Assembly: GCA_910589485.1 (NCBI GenBank)
Contig: CAJUSW010000005.1
Location: 167,191-231,190, forward strand
Reading direction: 5' to 3'
DNA: 64,000 nt
Origin: an uncultured Duncaniella sp.
Lineage (GTDB): Bacteria; Bacteroidota; Bacteroidia; Bacteroidales; Muribaculaceae
The notes beneath the pieces were generated by a model, which ran no database searches, was not told the origin of the DNA, and was given only the letters and a program-made list of their open reading frames with translations. Shown piece after piece: positions 1-9,549 of this stretch (position 1 is its first letter; the number at the start of each line of letters is the position of its first letter). The position numbers and the translations under genes are program-made.

Positions 1-701
1 TATTTCGGCTCGATACCGCTGCGGTAAAGATAGCTCTTTCCGAGCATCGCAGCGGCAGAAGCGGCAGTCACGCGTCCGGCCTTGTCCCCCTTCCAATACC
101 CTTTGTCGGGCAAGAGGGTTTCGGCCATCTGAAAGTCACTGCAAATGAAGTCCCATACTGTCTCGGGATCATTCACCTCACGTACATAATCCTTGGCGTC
201 CTCGGGAGCTTTGGTTATGAGCGATACATTTCTGTAATTGGTGAGAAGGAAGAAGTGGCAGAATCCACGCCAGAAGTATGCTTCTCCAAGAATGGCGTCA
301 CGCTGTTGCTGATTGGGGAATTGCACGTTGGGTATCTGCTCAATCACAAATGTTGCCTGTGATGCACAGGAATATATGAGACCAAACGGCTGCATGATGG
401 TATAGTAACTCGAATTGAGCGAACTGCCATACATGCCCGGCTTGCCGTAATCCGAGTTGGATGACGCCTCGTCCGAACGTATAATCATGGTCTTTGATGC
501 CGATGCGCCAAAGCTACGTTGGGTCTGGATATATCCGTAACATGTCATGATGGCCTCGTCCATTGCCTCGGGTGTGGAGAAATACTCCTTCATACTCGGT
601 TGGGCAGGATTTATCGACAAGTCTTCAAACACGCCATTGCAGGCAGTCAGTGCCATGGCTGAAACAAGGCTTAAGGCTATGCCCTTTATCAAAATATTCA
701 T
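1..701 (-). CDS. SusD/RagB-like outer-membrane lipoprotein (3' end outside window)
   Basis: The N-terminal 233 or so residues of a SusD-family glycan-binding lipoprotein are visible; the rest lies left of the window. The ATG at 701 starts a lipoprotein signal with a hydrophobic stretch and a lipobox ending ALTAC (Cys21). The mature start (NGVFEDLSINP) and the helical TPR-like region with YFWRGF match the family. It follows the SusC gene by 11 bp, which is the classic SusC-SusD pairing. SusD proteins cap the SusC channel at the cell surface and bind glycans. Since the genes upstream are for sialic acid, the ligand is probably sialic acid or a sialylated glycan (inference). Confidence 0.9.
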   Translation of the reverse strand, partial: MNILIKGIALSLVSAMALTACNGVFEDLSINPAQPSMKEYFSTPEAMDEAIMTCYGYIQTQRSFGASASKTMIIRSDEASSNSDYGKPGMYGSSLNSSYYTIMQPFGLIYSCASQATFVIEQIPNVQFPNQQQRDAILGEAYFWRGFCHFFLLTNYRNVSLITKAPEDAKDYVREVNDPETVWDFICSDFQMAETLLPDKGYWKGDKAGRVTAASAAAMLGKSYLYRSGIEPK

Positions 702-712
702 GGTACTAATTT

Positions 713-3700
713 TTAGAAGTTAATATTGAAACCTACAGTAAAGTTGCGGGTGTTTGGATAGGAATTCTGGTCAACACCACGGGAGAAGAGTGTGTTGGAG
801 CTTACCTCAGGATCGAAACCCGAATACTTTGTAAGAGTGAAAACATTGGACACGGTGGCATACACGCGAAGTCGTTCCATGTACATCTTCCTTGAGATAT
901 TTTCAGGGAGCGTATATCCGAGCTGCACGTTTTTCAGACGGAAATAATCGCCTTTCTCAACATAAAATGTACTGGGTAGCGAGTTTCCGCCATCGGCATT
1001 TGTGACCTTTGCCACAGGCACGTAGGTATTTGTGTTGTCCTTGGTCCATGAGTTCAACACATCCTCAACCATATTGTTGGCATAGTTGAAGTAGTATTCA
1101 TACTTGCGGGCATTGAAGATGTCATTGCCGGCAACACCCTGGAAGAAGAGCGAGAGATCAAAATCGCGGTAGAATACATCAAGATTGATACCGTAGGACA
1201 ATTTGGGTATAGGATTGCCTATGATTACTTTATCGTCGGCTGTGATGCGGCCATTGCCGTCGGTGTCATGGAAGATGAAGTTACCCTCCGAGTCAAAACC
1301 GTCGATAGTGTAACCATAGAATGATCCGATGGGGTCACCGGGACGTGTAATGGTGGCGGCATCATTGAATTTTGAAGAGAACGATCCGGCTGTGATAGGC
1401 TGAACATTCTCACCAAGAGCCAATACCTTATTCTTCAATGTCGAAAGATTTCCGCTGAGATTGAAGCGCAGGTCACGGTTGATACTTCTATGCCAACCTA
1501 CCATAAACTCAAATCCGCTGTTTTCGACAGATGCTGTATTCACATAGGGAGTTTCATTAGATGAATTGATCTCAAACACCTGACCTGATGAAAGATTCAG
1601 TTTGATGTTGGCGAGAAGATCAGTGTTTTTCTTGTGATAATAGTTGGCGTGGAATGTAACTTCCTGATTGAACAATCCGAGTTCGATACCTACATCAGTG
1701 GTCTTTGATGTCTCCCACTTAAGATTCTTGGTCTTGAGATAGGCTGCATGACCGTTGCTGAAACGGTTGCCACCGGTGGTATATACAATGGGGCCGAAGG
1801 CTATATCATCAAAGTTGTAGGGCGACAGGAAGTTGGCTCCGAGTTCGCCATAGGATGCAGTGAGCTTGAGATTGCTGACTACTGTCCCTTCAAGGAATTT
1901 TTCACGATGGATGTTCCAACCCACTGACACTGCGGGGAAGTAACCTGTGCAGTAGTCCTTGTGGAACTTGGATGATTCGTCACGGCGGATAGATGCCGAA
2001 AGGAGATATTTGCCGTCGAAGTCATAGTTGATACGGCCGAAGAATGACAGAAGCGCTGCATTGGTCTCACCGGCTGAGATCTTGCCGTCAAGATTAGAGA
2101 AACCGATCACGTTGGTCGCACCGAGGTCGTTAATTGTAGAATACGACTGATAACGATAGAATTCACGCATCCATGAGTGACCAATAGTAGCCTGAACGCT
2201 GTGTTTGCCGAATGTTCGGTCAAAGTTGATCACGTTGTCCCATGTGTAATTCGACGAGATATTACGGCTCTCCTCAAGCGAATTGCGGTTGTTGCCATAG
2301 TCATCATCGGGAGTGCCGTCCTCATTCCACATGGCATAATAGATGGGTGTATGTGTGAAACCATGCTTTGAAGTGTAGTTACCGGAGAATGAGGTTGTAA
2401 AACGCAATCCCTTGATAATCTCAACACCTGCGCTGAAACCACCCATTACATCAAAATTGGTAGTGAACTGATTACGGGCATAGAGACCGGCAAACGGGTT
2501 ATTGCGACGGGCATTCTCCGACTCTATATAATATTCAGGTCCCCATGAGCTGAAGCGTCCCTGCTCGTCAAGAATAGGTAATGTGGGCATACCTATATTA
2601 AATGTCGATGTGGGAGTGCGCCTTCTCCAAGTGATCTGGACATTCTCGCTTACATAGAAGCGTCCGAAATTCCACGAAGAATTGGTGCGTGCTGTGTACT
2701 TTTCAAATTCCGACTCCTTGATAAGTCCTTTCTGATTGATATAGCCCAAAGAGAAGGCATATGAACCATGGTCGTTGCCTCCTGAGATTGAAGCATCGGC
2801 ATTGTACATCGGTGCGTTCTGAGTCCATGCATTCACCCAATCAGTATCTACAGTGGGATAAGTGGGATTTACATTTTCCTCAGCTCGTGTCAGACCTGAA
2901 TTATCGGAAACCATATTGGCAAATTCCCGCCATTGCGAGGCATTGAGGAATTTGGGGGTATTGGCGATTTTCTGGAGTGAGAACGAGAAGTTGGCATCGA
3001 CTTTCACCCTACCCTTCTGACCGTTTTTGGTCGTGATGAGTACTACGCCATTGGCGGCACGTGAGCCGTAGATTGCTGCAGCCGCGCCATCCTTGAGCAC
3101 CTGCATAGTCTCGATATCGGCCGGATTAAGTGTAGAGAGACCTCCGTTGGTGAATACTCCATCGACAATGTAGAGAGGTTCGGTAGAAGTGAGCGAGGCA
3201 GCACCACGCACCACGATGTTGACATCGGCTCCGGCAATACCTCCCTGCTGGAGCACATCGACACCTGCGGCTCGACCTTGCATGGCCGACGCCACATTGG
3301 TCACGGGTGCTTTTGTAAGCTCCTTGCTTGATATGGAAGCGACCGACGATGACATTTTGGAACGGTTCTGAGTTCCATAGCCGATTACAACCACCTCATC
3401 GAGCTCGGTGGTATTTTCCTCGAGTGTCACATCTACATGTGTTTGATCCTTGGCAATGGCTATTTCCTGAGTGTTATAGCCTACATAACTGACAACAATA
3501 GTTGTGGGCGTTACCAACTTGATGGAAAAATTTCCATCAAAGTCAGTGACCGCAGCATTTCCCGGTTGACCTTTTTCCACCACAGACGCTCCGATCAGCG
3601 GTTCTCCGGTAGAGTCGATAACCACACCTGTAAGAGTGGTGGTTTGTGCTGAGACGGCGAGAGCCAGCAGCAGACACAGGCAAGTTAGGACTTGTTTCAT
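713..3700 (-). CDS. SusC/RagA-family TonB-dependent outer-membrane receptor
   Basis: A 995-residue protein of typical SusC length. It has a signal peptide (residues 1-19, ending VSAQ), a carboxypeptidase-regulatory-like domain (about 22-95, LTGVVIDSTGEPLIGASV), a TonB-box and plug region (LDEVVVIGYGTQ at about 100, then the plug to about 225) and a long beta-barrel ending in an aromatic residue (NFTVGFNINF). SusC proteins import oligosaccharides across the outer membrane with TonB energy. The gene lies 37 bp after the epimerase gene and 11 bp before susD, so it is probably part of the same leftward sialic-acid transcript. The family call is firm; the substrate is inferred from neighbours. Confidence 0.93.
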   Translation of the reverse strand: MKQVLTCLCLLLALAVSAQTTTLTGVVIDSTGEPLIGASVVEKGQPGNAAVTDFDGNFSIKLVTPTTIVVSYVGYNTQEIAIAKDQTHVDVTLEENTTELDEVVVIGYGTQNRSKMSSSVASISSKELTKAPVTNVASAMQGRAAGVDVLQQGGIAGADVNIVVRGAASLTSTEPLYIVDGVFTNGGLSTLNPADIETMQVLKDGAAAAIYGSRAANGVVLITTKNGQKGRVKVDANFSFSLQKIANTPKFLNASQWREFANMVSDNSGLTRAEENVNPTYPTVDTDWVNAWTQNAPMYNADASISGGNDHGSYAFSLGYINQKGLIKESEFEKYTARTNSSWNFGRFYVSENVQITWRRRTPTSTFNIGMPTLPILDEQGRFSSWGPEYYIESENARRNNPFAGLYARNQFTTNFDVMGGFSAGVEIIKGLRFTTSFSGNYTSKHGFTHTPIYYAMWNEDGTPDDDYGNNRNSLEESRNISSNYTWDNVINFDRTFGKHSVQATIGHSWMREFYRYQSYSTINDLGATNVIGFSNLDGKISAGETNAALLSFFGRINYDFDGKYLLSASIRRDESSKFHKDYCTGYFPAVSVGWNIHREKFLEGTVVSNLKLTASYGELGANFLSPYNFDDIAFGPIVYTTGGNRFSNGHAAYLKTKNLKWETSKTTDVGIELGLFNQEVTFHANYYHKKNTDLLANIKLNLSSGQVFEINSSNETPYVNTASVENSGFEFMVGWHRSINRDLRFNLSGNLSTLKNKVLALGENVQPITAGSFSSKFNDAATITRPGDPIGSFYGYTIDGFDSEGNFIFHDTDGNGRITADDKVIIGNPIPKLSYGINLDVFYRDFDLSLFFQGVAGNDIFNARKYEYYFNYANNMVEDVLNSWTKDNTNTYVPVAKVTNADGGNSLPSTFYVEKGDYFRLKNVQLGYTLPENISRKMYMERLRVYATVSNVFTLTKYSGFDPEVSSNTLFSRGVDQNSYPNTRNFTVGFNINF

Positions 3701-3737
3701 GGTTGGTTTTTAATTGAGTGATATGATTGGTTTAAGG

Positions 3738-4925
3738 TTATACCTTATCTGCGAGAATCTCATCGCATAGCAATGAGGCTTTTATGAGCATTCTGGGAAT
3801 GTGGAACGGCCCTTTGAAAATATTGCCCTTGGCAGGCTGTGCCACCGACCCGTCACGATGGAGATAACCATACCATTCGGGATTCTCCGGATCGGGAAGA
3901 TGCTTGTACATCCATTCATTGGCTTTTTTATGCATATCGAGATATTTCTCGTTACCGGTGGCGATATAAGCATAGAGCGTGGCTATGACTGTCTCACACT
4001 GAGGCCACCAGAATTTCATATCCTGAGAGTAATCCTGTGGCGGAAAGTTGCGGCAATCCTTGAAATTGATAATGCCGCCAAACTCTTCATCCCAGCCCCA
4101 GTCCCATGACCAGTCAAGTATCTGGGTTGCCATCTCCACGAGTTGCTTGTCCCAATCGCGGTGACGGGCCTCCTCAAGCAGGAACCATGCGGTCTCGATG
4201 CAATGACCGGGATTGATGGTGCGACCACAGCAGGTATCGATAAGTTTTCCTTCCGGGGTGACCATCTCAAGCAGAGCCTTGTATTCGGGATGAATGAACA
4301 GTTTCAGATTCTCAATCGATTCCTCGATCTGCTCGTCAAGCACCGGATCGGAAATCACCTTTCGGATGCTTGCCGCGGTGTTGATGAGAATCATGGTGAT
4401 CGAGTGGCCGATCGCGGGCTGAGTCGGAAGATATTTAGCCGGTAGACAGCCTGGGGTGGCTATGAAACGGCGTATGTCCTTGAAGAGCTTCAATGCTTTC
4501 TCTGCATAAGTCTTATCACCTGATGCCAAAGCGTATTCACTCATGGCAATTGCGGCGAAACACTCCGAGAATACATAACGGCGTTTGCGGAGGGGTGTCC
4601 CATCGGCCATTACCTCGAAGTACATGCGACCGTCCTCGGGGTCGAAGCAATGGGCTTCGATGAAGTCGATACAGCTTTTCGAGGCCGCCAGCCACTCGGG
4701 ATTTTTCTCTATATTATTATAGGCATAAGCACCTATAAAACCGAACCGGCCCTGAAACCATACCGATTTCGTGGTGTCCATGATATTGCCGGTCCGATCA
4801 AGGCACGTATATACGCCTCCATATACATTGTCCATACCCTTTTCCAACCAGAAAGGCATAATGTTGCCTTTCAAGTCGGAGAGGTATTTTTCGGAACATT
4901 GTTTCAGATATTCCTTGTCAATCAT
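3738..4925 (-). CDS. N-acylglucosamine 2-epimerase (AGE family)
   Basis: An AGE-family (alpha/alpha)6-barrel protein of 395 residues from the chosen ATG at 4925. That start lies 13 bp after the lyase stop; an upstream in-frame start at 4961 would overlap the lyase gene. Family-like segments include RYVFSECFAAIAMSEYA, CIETAWFLLEEA with its conserved His, and FKGPFHIPRML near the C-terminus. The family interconverts N-acetylmannosamine and N-acetylglucosamine. Next to the lyase this gives the Bacteroides-style route in which ManNAc from sialic acid is epimerised to GlcNAc. Cytosolic, second-to-last enzyme-type gene before the susCD pair. Confidence 0.9.
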   Translation of the reverse strand: MIDKEYLKQCSEKYLSDLKGNIMPFWLEKGMDNVYGGVYTCLDRTGNIMDTTKSVWFQGRFGFIGAYAYNNIEKNPEWLAASKSCIDFIEAHCFDPEDGRMYFEVMADGTPLRKRRYVFSECFAAIAMSEYALASGDKTYAEKALKLFKDIRRFIATPGCLPAKYLPTQPAIGHSITMILINTAASIRKVISDPVLDEQIEESIENLKLFIHPEYKALLEMVTPEGKLIDTCCGRTINPGHCIETAWFLLEEARHRDWDKQLVEMATQILDWSWDWGWDEEFGGIINFKDCRNFPPQDYSQDMKFWWPQCETVIATLYAYIATGNEKYLDMHKKANEWMYKHLPDPENPEWYGYLHRDGSVAQPAKGNIFKGPFHIPRMLIKASLLCDEILADKV

Positions 4926-4938
4926 CTTAATTCTATTT

Positions 4939-5856
4939 TTAGAGTTTGTTGCAACGTTCAAAGAAACCTATAGCCTCAAGTTCGGCTTTCATTGCGGCTT
5001 CCTCCTCATCGGTCATATTGCGGAACGGGGTACGGTTAGGGCCAAGGTCAAGACCTATGAGCTTCATGATACGCTTGCCACCAACAATATTACCGCGGTA
5101 GTTGCAGATCACATTGATTACAGCCTGCGAGAAATTCTGCTTCTCACGGGCGGTCTCGATATCGCCATTTTCCCAGGCTTCGATTATGCCGGTGAGTTCA
5201 CGCCCGTTATAGTTGGTGGTGCCACCGATGCCGCCCTGTGCACCACCCTGCGCGAGCGAGGGTAGAATAGTCTCGTCCTGTCCGTGGAGCATGTCAAACT
5301 TTCCATCCTTATAGAGTCGGCACTGGTTGTATTCATAAAGGCTCTCGAACGTATACTTGATACCGGCGAAATTGGGTATGCGACCTTCCACGGCTTTGAG
5401 CAGATCGAGCATGGGCAGGAACGCTCCGTTGAAAGCCGGTATATGGTAATAGTAGAAAGGCAGGCTGGGCGCTGCTGCGGCAATCTCCTCGCAGTATTTG
5501 ACGAGCTCCTCGATACGACCAATTTTGGGGAACGGCGGAGCCATCGAGCCGATGCCCCATGCTCCTATTTTCTCTGCATGGGCTGCCAAGGCCACGCTTT
5601 CACGCAGGCAGCAGCTACCCACATGCACGATGACCTTGAAACCTTCGGGCACTGAAGCGACCCATTTCTCGGCAACCGCCATGCGTTCCTCGGGTGTCAG
5701 CATGTAACCTTCGCCCGATGAACCGTTGATAAACACACCTTTAAGTCCGTTCTTAACGAGCATATCAGCATATGCGGGGATAATGTCGAGGTTGACATCG
5801 CCATTGGGATGCATCGGGGTGAACGGTGCATCAATTAAGCCTTTGATTTTTTCCAT
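4939..5856 (-). CDS. nanA: N-acetylneuraminate lyase
   Basis: A 305-residue class I aldolase of the DHDPS/NAL family. Visible landmarks are the substrate carboxylate loop GSSGE (45-49), Tyr137 in YYYHIP and the Schiff-base lysine Lys167 in GIKYTF, all at the usual spacing for sialic acid lyases. It cleaves N-acetylneuraminate to pyruvate and ManNAc in the cytosol. It sits between the permease gene (32 bp upstream) and the epimerase gene (13 bp downstream), so the three probably form one operon. Other members of this fold exist (dihydrodipicolinate synthase, KDG aldolase), but the YYYHIP motif and the context favour the sialic acid lyase. Confidence 0.94.
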   Translation of the reverse strand: MEKIKGLIDAPFTPMHPNGDVNLDIIPAYADMLVKNGLKGVFINGSSGEGYMLTPEERMAVAEKWVASVPEGFKVIVHVGSCCLRESVALAAHAEKIGAWGIGSMAPPFPKIGRIEELVKYCEEIAAAAPSLPFYYYHIPAFNGAFLPMLDLLKAVEGRIPNFAGIKYTFESLYEYNQCRLYKDGKFDMLHGQDETILPSLAQGGAQGGIGGTTNYNGRELTGIIEAWENGDIETAREKQNFSQAVINVICNYRGNIVGGKRIMKLIGLDLGPNRTPFRNMTDEEEAAMKAELEAIGFFERCNKL

Positions 5857-5887
5857 TGTTGTATAATTAAAGTGTTGGGGGGATTGA

Positions 5888-7195
5888 TTATGCGTTAGCT
5901 AATTCTAATTCAGTTGATTCGACATCTTCGTCAGTCTTATTAAGTGTCGTAGGCCTGAGCACAGTAAGCTGAAGGAGCACTGCGATGACCAATGCGGCGG
6001 CCATCATGGCGAAACCAAGGCCCATATTACCCTCAGCTGCCAACGATCCGAGAAAATCGGTAGTAAAGGCTCCGATGAAAAGTCCGCACATGTTCATGAG
6101 TCCATAAGCAGTGCCACGGTTGCGCGATGACACGAACTGGCATAGTATGGGCATGTTGTTTGCATCAAACAATCCGTAACCGAAGCCAAAGAGTACACCG
6201 GCACCGACAGCGGCGAAGATCGAAGCGCCGAATCCCATCATCACAAGCGCCGGGATCATGAGCGTAAGACCGATAGCCGAGGTATAGATGCGGCCCTTAA
6301 GATTTTTCTTTGACCAGTTGTCGGCCATCGGTCCGCCGATCATCACACCAATAAACGAGCTGACGGCGATTGTGATAGTGGCAATGGGGCCGGCTGCAAC
6401 CATCGAGATATTGAGCGATGACGCGAAGAGTTCGGGTAACCAGTTTTTGGTTGACCATCCCGGAATGGAGCAGGATGCGAAGAAAAAGAGTATTGTCCAG
6501 AAGGCGATATTGCCGAGCAACATACCAAATGACATCCTGATACTGCGGATGCCTGCTGCGATGGTCTGACCCAATGGCAATTTCGCCTCGACAAGTTGCT
6601 CTGCTGACTCTGATGTACGTTTTTCATATAAGAATACCACGAGGATAAAGCCATATATTATACCTATTATTCCAAACCAATGGAATGTAGCCTGCCAGGA
6701 GAGCTGTTCGGCAACGAATGCACCGAAACCACCCACGGCCTGCCCCATATAGAGTCCGGTCATGTGGATGCCTATCGCAAGACTCAGCTGTTTGCCTGTG
6801 AAGTAATCGGCTATGAGCGAGAGAGCAGCTGGAATATAAAGAGCCTCACTGACACCCATGATGGCACGAAGAGCATAAACCTCATTGAATGTGGTGGCAT
6901 AGCCAAGAAGGAGAGTGACCGTTGACCATACCAACAGAGATATGACTATGAGCCACTTGCGGTTCACACGGTCAGCGACAATACCGGACACAGGGCTACA
7001 GAACCCATATATCCACATGAACGCTGCCATTACCTTGCCAAACATGATGGTCGATTCCAGATCGGTGATGTCGGCAGCCATTGATGCTCTCATGGTTGAA
7101 AGCATCTGACGATCCATGTAGTTGAGGAGTGCCACTACCCATAGCAAACCCACAACTAACCAGGGATACCATTTCTTTGCTTTTAATGATTTCAT
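5888..7195 (-). CDS. MFS permease, probable sialic acid importer
   Basis: A 435-residue major facilitator with about 12 hydrophobic segments. The first helix is followed by LNYMDRQMLSTMR, a signature of the anion:cation symporter/hexuronate-type branch. The loop between helices 2 and 3 carries GIVADRVNRKW, and a matching loop in the second half carries GGPMADNWSKK. It acts in the inner membrane. The position between the YhcH-type gene (18 bp) and the lyase gene (32 bp) makes N-acetylneuraminate the likely substrate, as in NanT of Bacteroides nan loci (inference). Substrate cannot be read from sequence alone. Confidence 0.87.
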   Translation of the reverse strand: MKSLKAKKWYPWLVVGLLWVVALLNYMDRQMLSTMRASMAADITDLESTIMFGKVMAAFMWIYGFCSPVSGIVADRVNRKWLIVISLLVWSTVTLLLGYATTFNEVYALRAIMGVSEALYIPAALSLIADYFTGKQLSLAIGIHMTGLYMGQAVGGFGAFVAEQLSWQATFHWFGIIGIIYGFILVVFLYEKRTSESAEQLVEAKLPLGQTIAAGIRSIRMSFGMLLGNIAFWTILFFFASCSIPGWSTKNWLPELFASSLNISMVAAGPIATITIAVSSFIGVMIGGPMADNWSKKNLKGRIYTSAIGLTLMIPALVMMGFGASIFAAVGAGVLFGFGYGLFDANNMPILCQFVSSRNRGTAYGLMNMCGLFIGAFTTDFLGSLAAEGNMGLGFAMMAAALVIAVLLQLTVLRPTTLNKTDEDVESTELELANA

Positions 7196-7213
7196 GGTAC
7201 GAAATTTAAGGGG

Positions 7214-7660
7214 TTATATTTTGATTTTTCCTATCAGTTTCACGATCTCACCATCACCGACAGCCGGAGCGTGGGCATCCTCGGGATATACAATGGCAAA
7301 CTCACCTTTCTTGAGCGGAACGAAGTATTCCGGGGCATCATCACTCAGCGCGCAATCATCCGATTCGGTGTATTCCTTTGTGTAATGCTTCAAATCCTCG
7401 ATCGCTTTCCAGCCTATGGATTCTCCGTCGGCCAACGCGATATGCACATCAATGTACTTCTGATGCATTTCGAGAAGTTGCTTTTGCGGGGCAACACCAA
7501 CGGTTCTCACGTTTACCACATACACATCGCTACCCTGTATCTCGATTTTGCCCAAAGGCATGTTATCGAAATCATGCGCTAATACGAAGTCGAAGAGTGT
7601 TTTAAATCCCTTATGCAAAGGGAATACTCGTTCGGCGTTCTCAAGAGTTCCTGTTATCAT
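7214..7660 (-). CDS. YhcH/YjgK/YiaL family protein
   Basis: A 148-residue cupin-like protein of the family that includes E. coli YhcH (NanQ). Conserved segments are EMHQKYIDVHI (metal-ligand region), the YFVPLKKGEFAIVYPEDAHAP block and a C-terminal VKLIGKIKI strand. E. coli NanQ is reported to speed sialic acid anomer conversion; related proteins occur in many sugar-acid operons. It is the first gene of the leftward operon, starting 30 bp downstream of a clear promoter and 18 bp before the permease gene. Cytosolic. The family assignment is solid; the role as sialic acid mutarotase is inferred from context. Confidence 0.85.
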   Translation of the reverse strand: MITGTLENAERVFPLHKGFKTLFDFVLAHDFDNMPLGKIEIQGSDVYVVNVRTVGVAPQKQLLEMHQKYIDVHIALADGESIGWKAIEDLKHYTKEYTESDDCALSDDAPEYFVPLKKGEFAIVYPEDAHAPAVGDGEIVKLIGKIKI

Positions 7661-7689
7661 TTTTTAGGATTATGATTAGTTTGTGCTCG

Positions 7690-7721
7690 CAAAGTAACCA
7701 AATATTTTTTAATCCACCAAA
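7690..7721 (-). promoter_or_regulatory. Bacteroidetes-type promoter of the sialic-acid operon
   Basis: Read on the minus strand, a -33 TTTG (7718-7721) and a -7 box TTACTTTG (7690-7697) are separated by 20 bp, matching the Bacteroidetes consensus TTTG-N19-21-TAnnTTTG apart from one base. The YhcH-type gene starts 30 bp downstream. Immediately upstream lies very AT-rich sequence (about 7722-7775) with a palindromic AAAATATTTT core and an AAATTTATTTATAAAAT stretch. That stretch resembles one at the ROK gene promoter, so it is a candidate operator. Confidence 0.75.
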
Positions 7722-7858
7722 TAATTAATAAAATATTTTATAAATAAATTTGCGATTAATAAATATAATGCGAATATAAACGTTCTCATAAAGCATTATG
7801 TTAATTATCCCACGACACAAAACTAAAATTAACTTAAAATCAAATCCTACAATGCAAA

Positions 7859-7909
7859 AACGGCATGCGCCGCATTGCAATTAGTTTTTGCAACGCGGCG
7901 CATGCCGTT
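7859..7909 (-). terminator. Rho-independent terminator of the ROK gene
   Basis: A 22-bp inverted repeat with one mismatch (arms 7859-7880 and 7888-7909, core AACGGCATGCGCCGC) and a 7-nt loop. On the minus strand it is followed by TTTTTGC. It lies about 100 bp past the ROK stop and before the operon promoter, so it separates the regulator transcript from the operon. Confidence 0.85.
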
Positions 7910-8010
7910 CTATAAGTAAGATGCTATACAACCGGAAACATCACTGCTGTTTCCCGTAATGTTATCTTATATTAAAGTACAATTCGTGTTTTAGTTTAAA
8001 AATCTTAAGA

Positions 8011-9237
8011 TTAGTTGTTCTCAAATAGTATTTTATTTCTGGCCGTCAGGGCCGCGCCTAAAACACCAGCCTTCTCCCCGAGTTTAGAAATCACTATTTT
8101 GGAATCTTGACTCACAAGTTTAAGCGTGTATTTTTGTACAGCCTGTTTTATAGGACGTATCAGATAATCGCCGGTTTCCGCCAGAGTTCCACCGATAATC
8201 ACCAGTTCAGGATTGAATATGTTGATCAGGCCGGCCAGCCACTTACCAAGTTCTCCGGCAATGTTTTCGAGAACCTCTATGCACAGCATATCCTCCTCTT
8301 CAATCGCCGAAATTATATCTGTAAGCGTGATTGAGTCCGGCCCCGACTGATTGAGTTTGTCCGAGAGCAAGGATTTTTTACCATCCAACAGGCTTTGCAC
8401 CACACGACGTTTCAACGCCGAGCCCGACACCTCGGTCTCCAGACATCCTTTCTTGCCACAGTGGCACATTATCTCATTATCAAAAGCGGGGAAATGGCCT
8501 ACTTCACCCGAATAGCCCGAACGCCCCTTTATGATCTCACCGTTCATAACCATGCCCATTCCAAGACCAAGACTTAGGTTGATGAACAGGATATTCTTCT
8601 CCCCTTTCACAATCTTTCCGCTCAGACAATCCCCGTAAGTCATTGCCCTCGTGTCATTATCAATACACACCGGCATGCCGAGTTTCTCAGTAAAGAGGTC
8701 GTTAAGCGGTCTTTCTGATGAGGGCAACGTGCTGAAACTGAAACCGGTGTCAGGATTAACCCTGCCCGAAAGAGCTATGCAGCCATAATAAATCTTATCC
8801 TTCGGTATGGACAGATCTCCAATAAATTCCTTTATGATTTCGCAGATTTCATCAATAGCTTGATAAGATGAGAAATCCGACATGGTGAGAGGATGCCCCA
8901 TATCAAGAGCGACAAACTCGCCCATGAAGTTAATCATCCCAAGGTTTATATATGTGCGCTTTATATCCACTCCAAGAAAATATCCCGATTGTGGATTAAA
9001 CCCGTACAACACAGGGCGACGACCACCATGCCCCTCGATTTTTCCATGATCGGTAAGCAATCCACCATCACACATCTCATTGACCACCTTGGTAACAGTA
9101 GGCACACTGAGGCCCAGATCCTTGGCCAGGTCAGGTATCGTCGAGGTAGAATTATTCACATAATAAGAGATTATATTCTTCATGATCGAAGAATTTTTAT
9201 CTCCTTTTTCAATTTGTGTTATAAATGACGGCTTCAT
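8011..9237 (-). CDS. ROK-family transcriptional repressor
   Basis: A 408-residue NagC/Mlc-like protein. Residues about 20-70 form a winged helix (STIPDLAKDLGLSVPTVTKVVNEM, wing near GGRRP). The rest is a ROK sugar-binding/kinase-like fold with the EVGHFP motif (His248) and the zinc-binding CHCGKKGCLE (Cys258, Cys260, Cys265). Such repressors release DNA when bound to a phosphosugar or amino sugar. It is the gene upstream of the sialic-acid operon, in the same direction but with its own terminator, so it is the likely regulator of the operon and itself. GlcNAc-6-P or ManNAc-type effectors are plausible but not shown. Confidence 0.88.
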   Translation of the reverse strand: MKPSFITQIEKGDKNSSIMKNIISYYVNNSTSTIPDLAKDLGLSVPTVTKVVNEMCDGGLLTDHGKIEGHGGRRPVLYGFNPQSGYFLGVDIKRTYINLGMINFMGEFVALDMGHPLTMSDFSSYQAIDEICEIIKEFIGDLSIPKDKIYYGCIALSGRVNPDTGFSFSTLPSSERPLNDLFTEKLGMPVCIDNDTRAMTYGDCLSGKIVKGEKNILFINLSLGLGMGMVMNGEIIKGRSGYSGEVGHFPAFDNEIMCHCGKKGCLETEVSGSALKRRVVQSLLDGKKSLLSDKLNQSGPDSITLTDIISAIEEEDMLCIEVLENIAGELGKWLAGLINIFNPELVIIGGTLAETGDYLIRPIKQAVQKYTLKLVSQDSKIVISKLGEKAGVLGAALTARNKILFENN

Positions 9238-9261
9238 GCTCGGAATAATCTATGATTTGCA

Positions 9262-9290
9262 CAAAGTTACTAAATTTATTTATTAATATT
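9262..9290 (-). promoter_or_regulatory. ROK gene promoter with candidate operator
   Basis: On the minus strand the -7 box TAACTTTG (9262-9269) lies 25 bp before the ATG. No good -33 TTTG is seen. The AT-rich stretch AAATTTATTTATTAATATT (9272-9290, plus strand) fills the spacer and resembles the AT-rich sequence upstream of the nan promoter. This would fit autorepression (inference). Confidence 0.5.
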
Positions 9291-9549
9291 GTAAAATCAT
9301 GGATTTTATTTATGTATCAAAGTCTCATCCCCGCACTTCTTTACTTTCATCATGCGACAATTCGATTTTTATCGAACACTTCCAACGCTATAATTTTGAT
9401 TCTCGAATTGTAAAATGTACTGTCATTAAAAGATTTTATGTCCAAAGATTGTGATTTAGCAATCGGGGTGATATATTTTTGTTGTCCATTTTATTTTGTG
9501 GTTACAAGTGCTGGCTACCTTGTGGCAGAAAACTAATTGATAGATTATT
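9291..9549. other. Intergenic region, possible left edge of the integrated block
   Basis: AT-rich sequence with no gene recognised. It includes TTGTGGTTACAAG near 9494, which faintly resembles TTGTGGTCACAAAAG at 12585 near the right end of the element remnant. No copy of the 13-bp tRNA-Phe end repeat was found here, so the exact left limit of the remnant is unknown. Confidence 0.3.
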
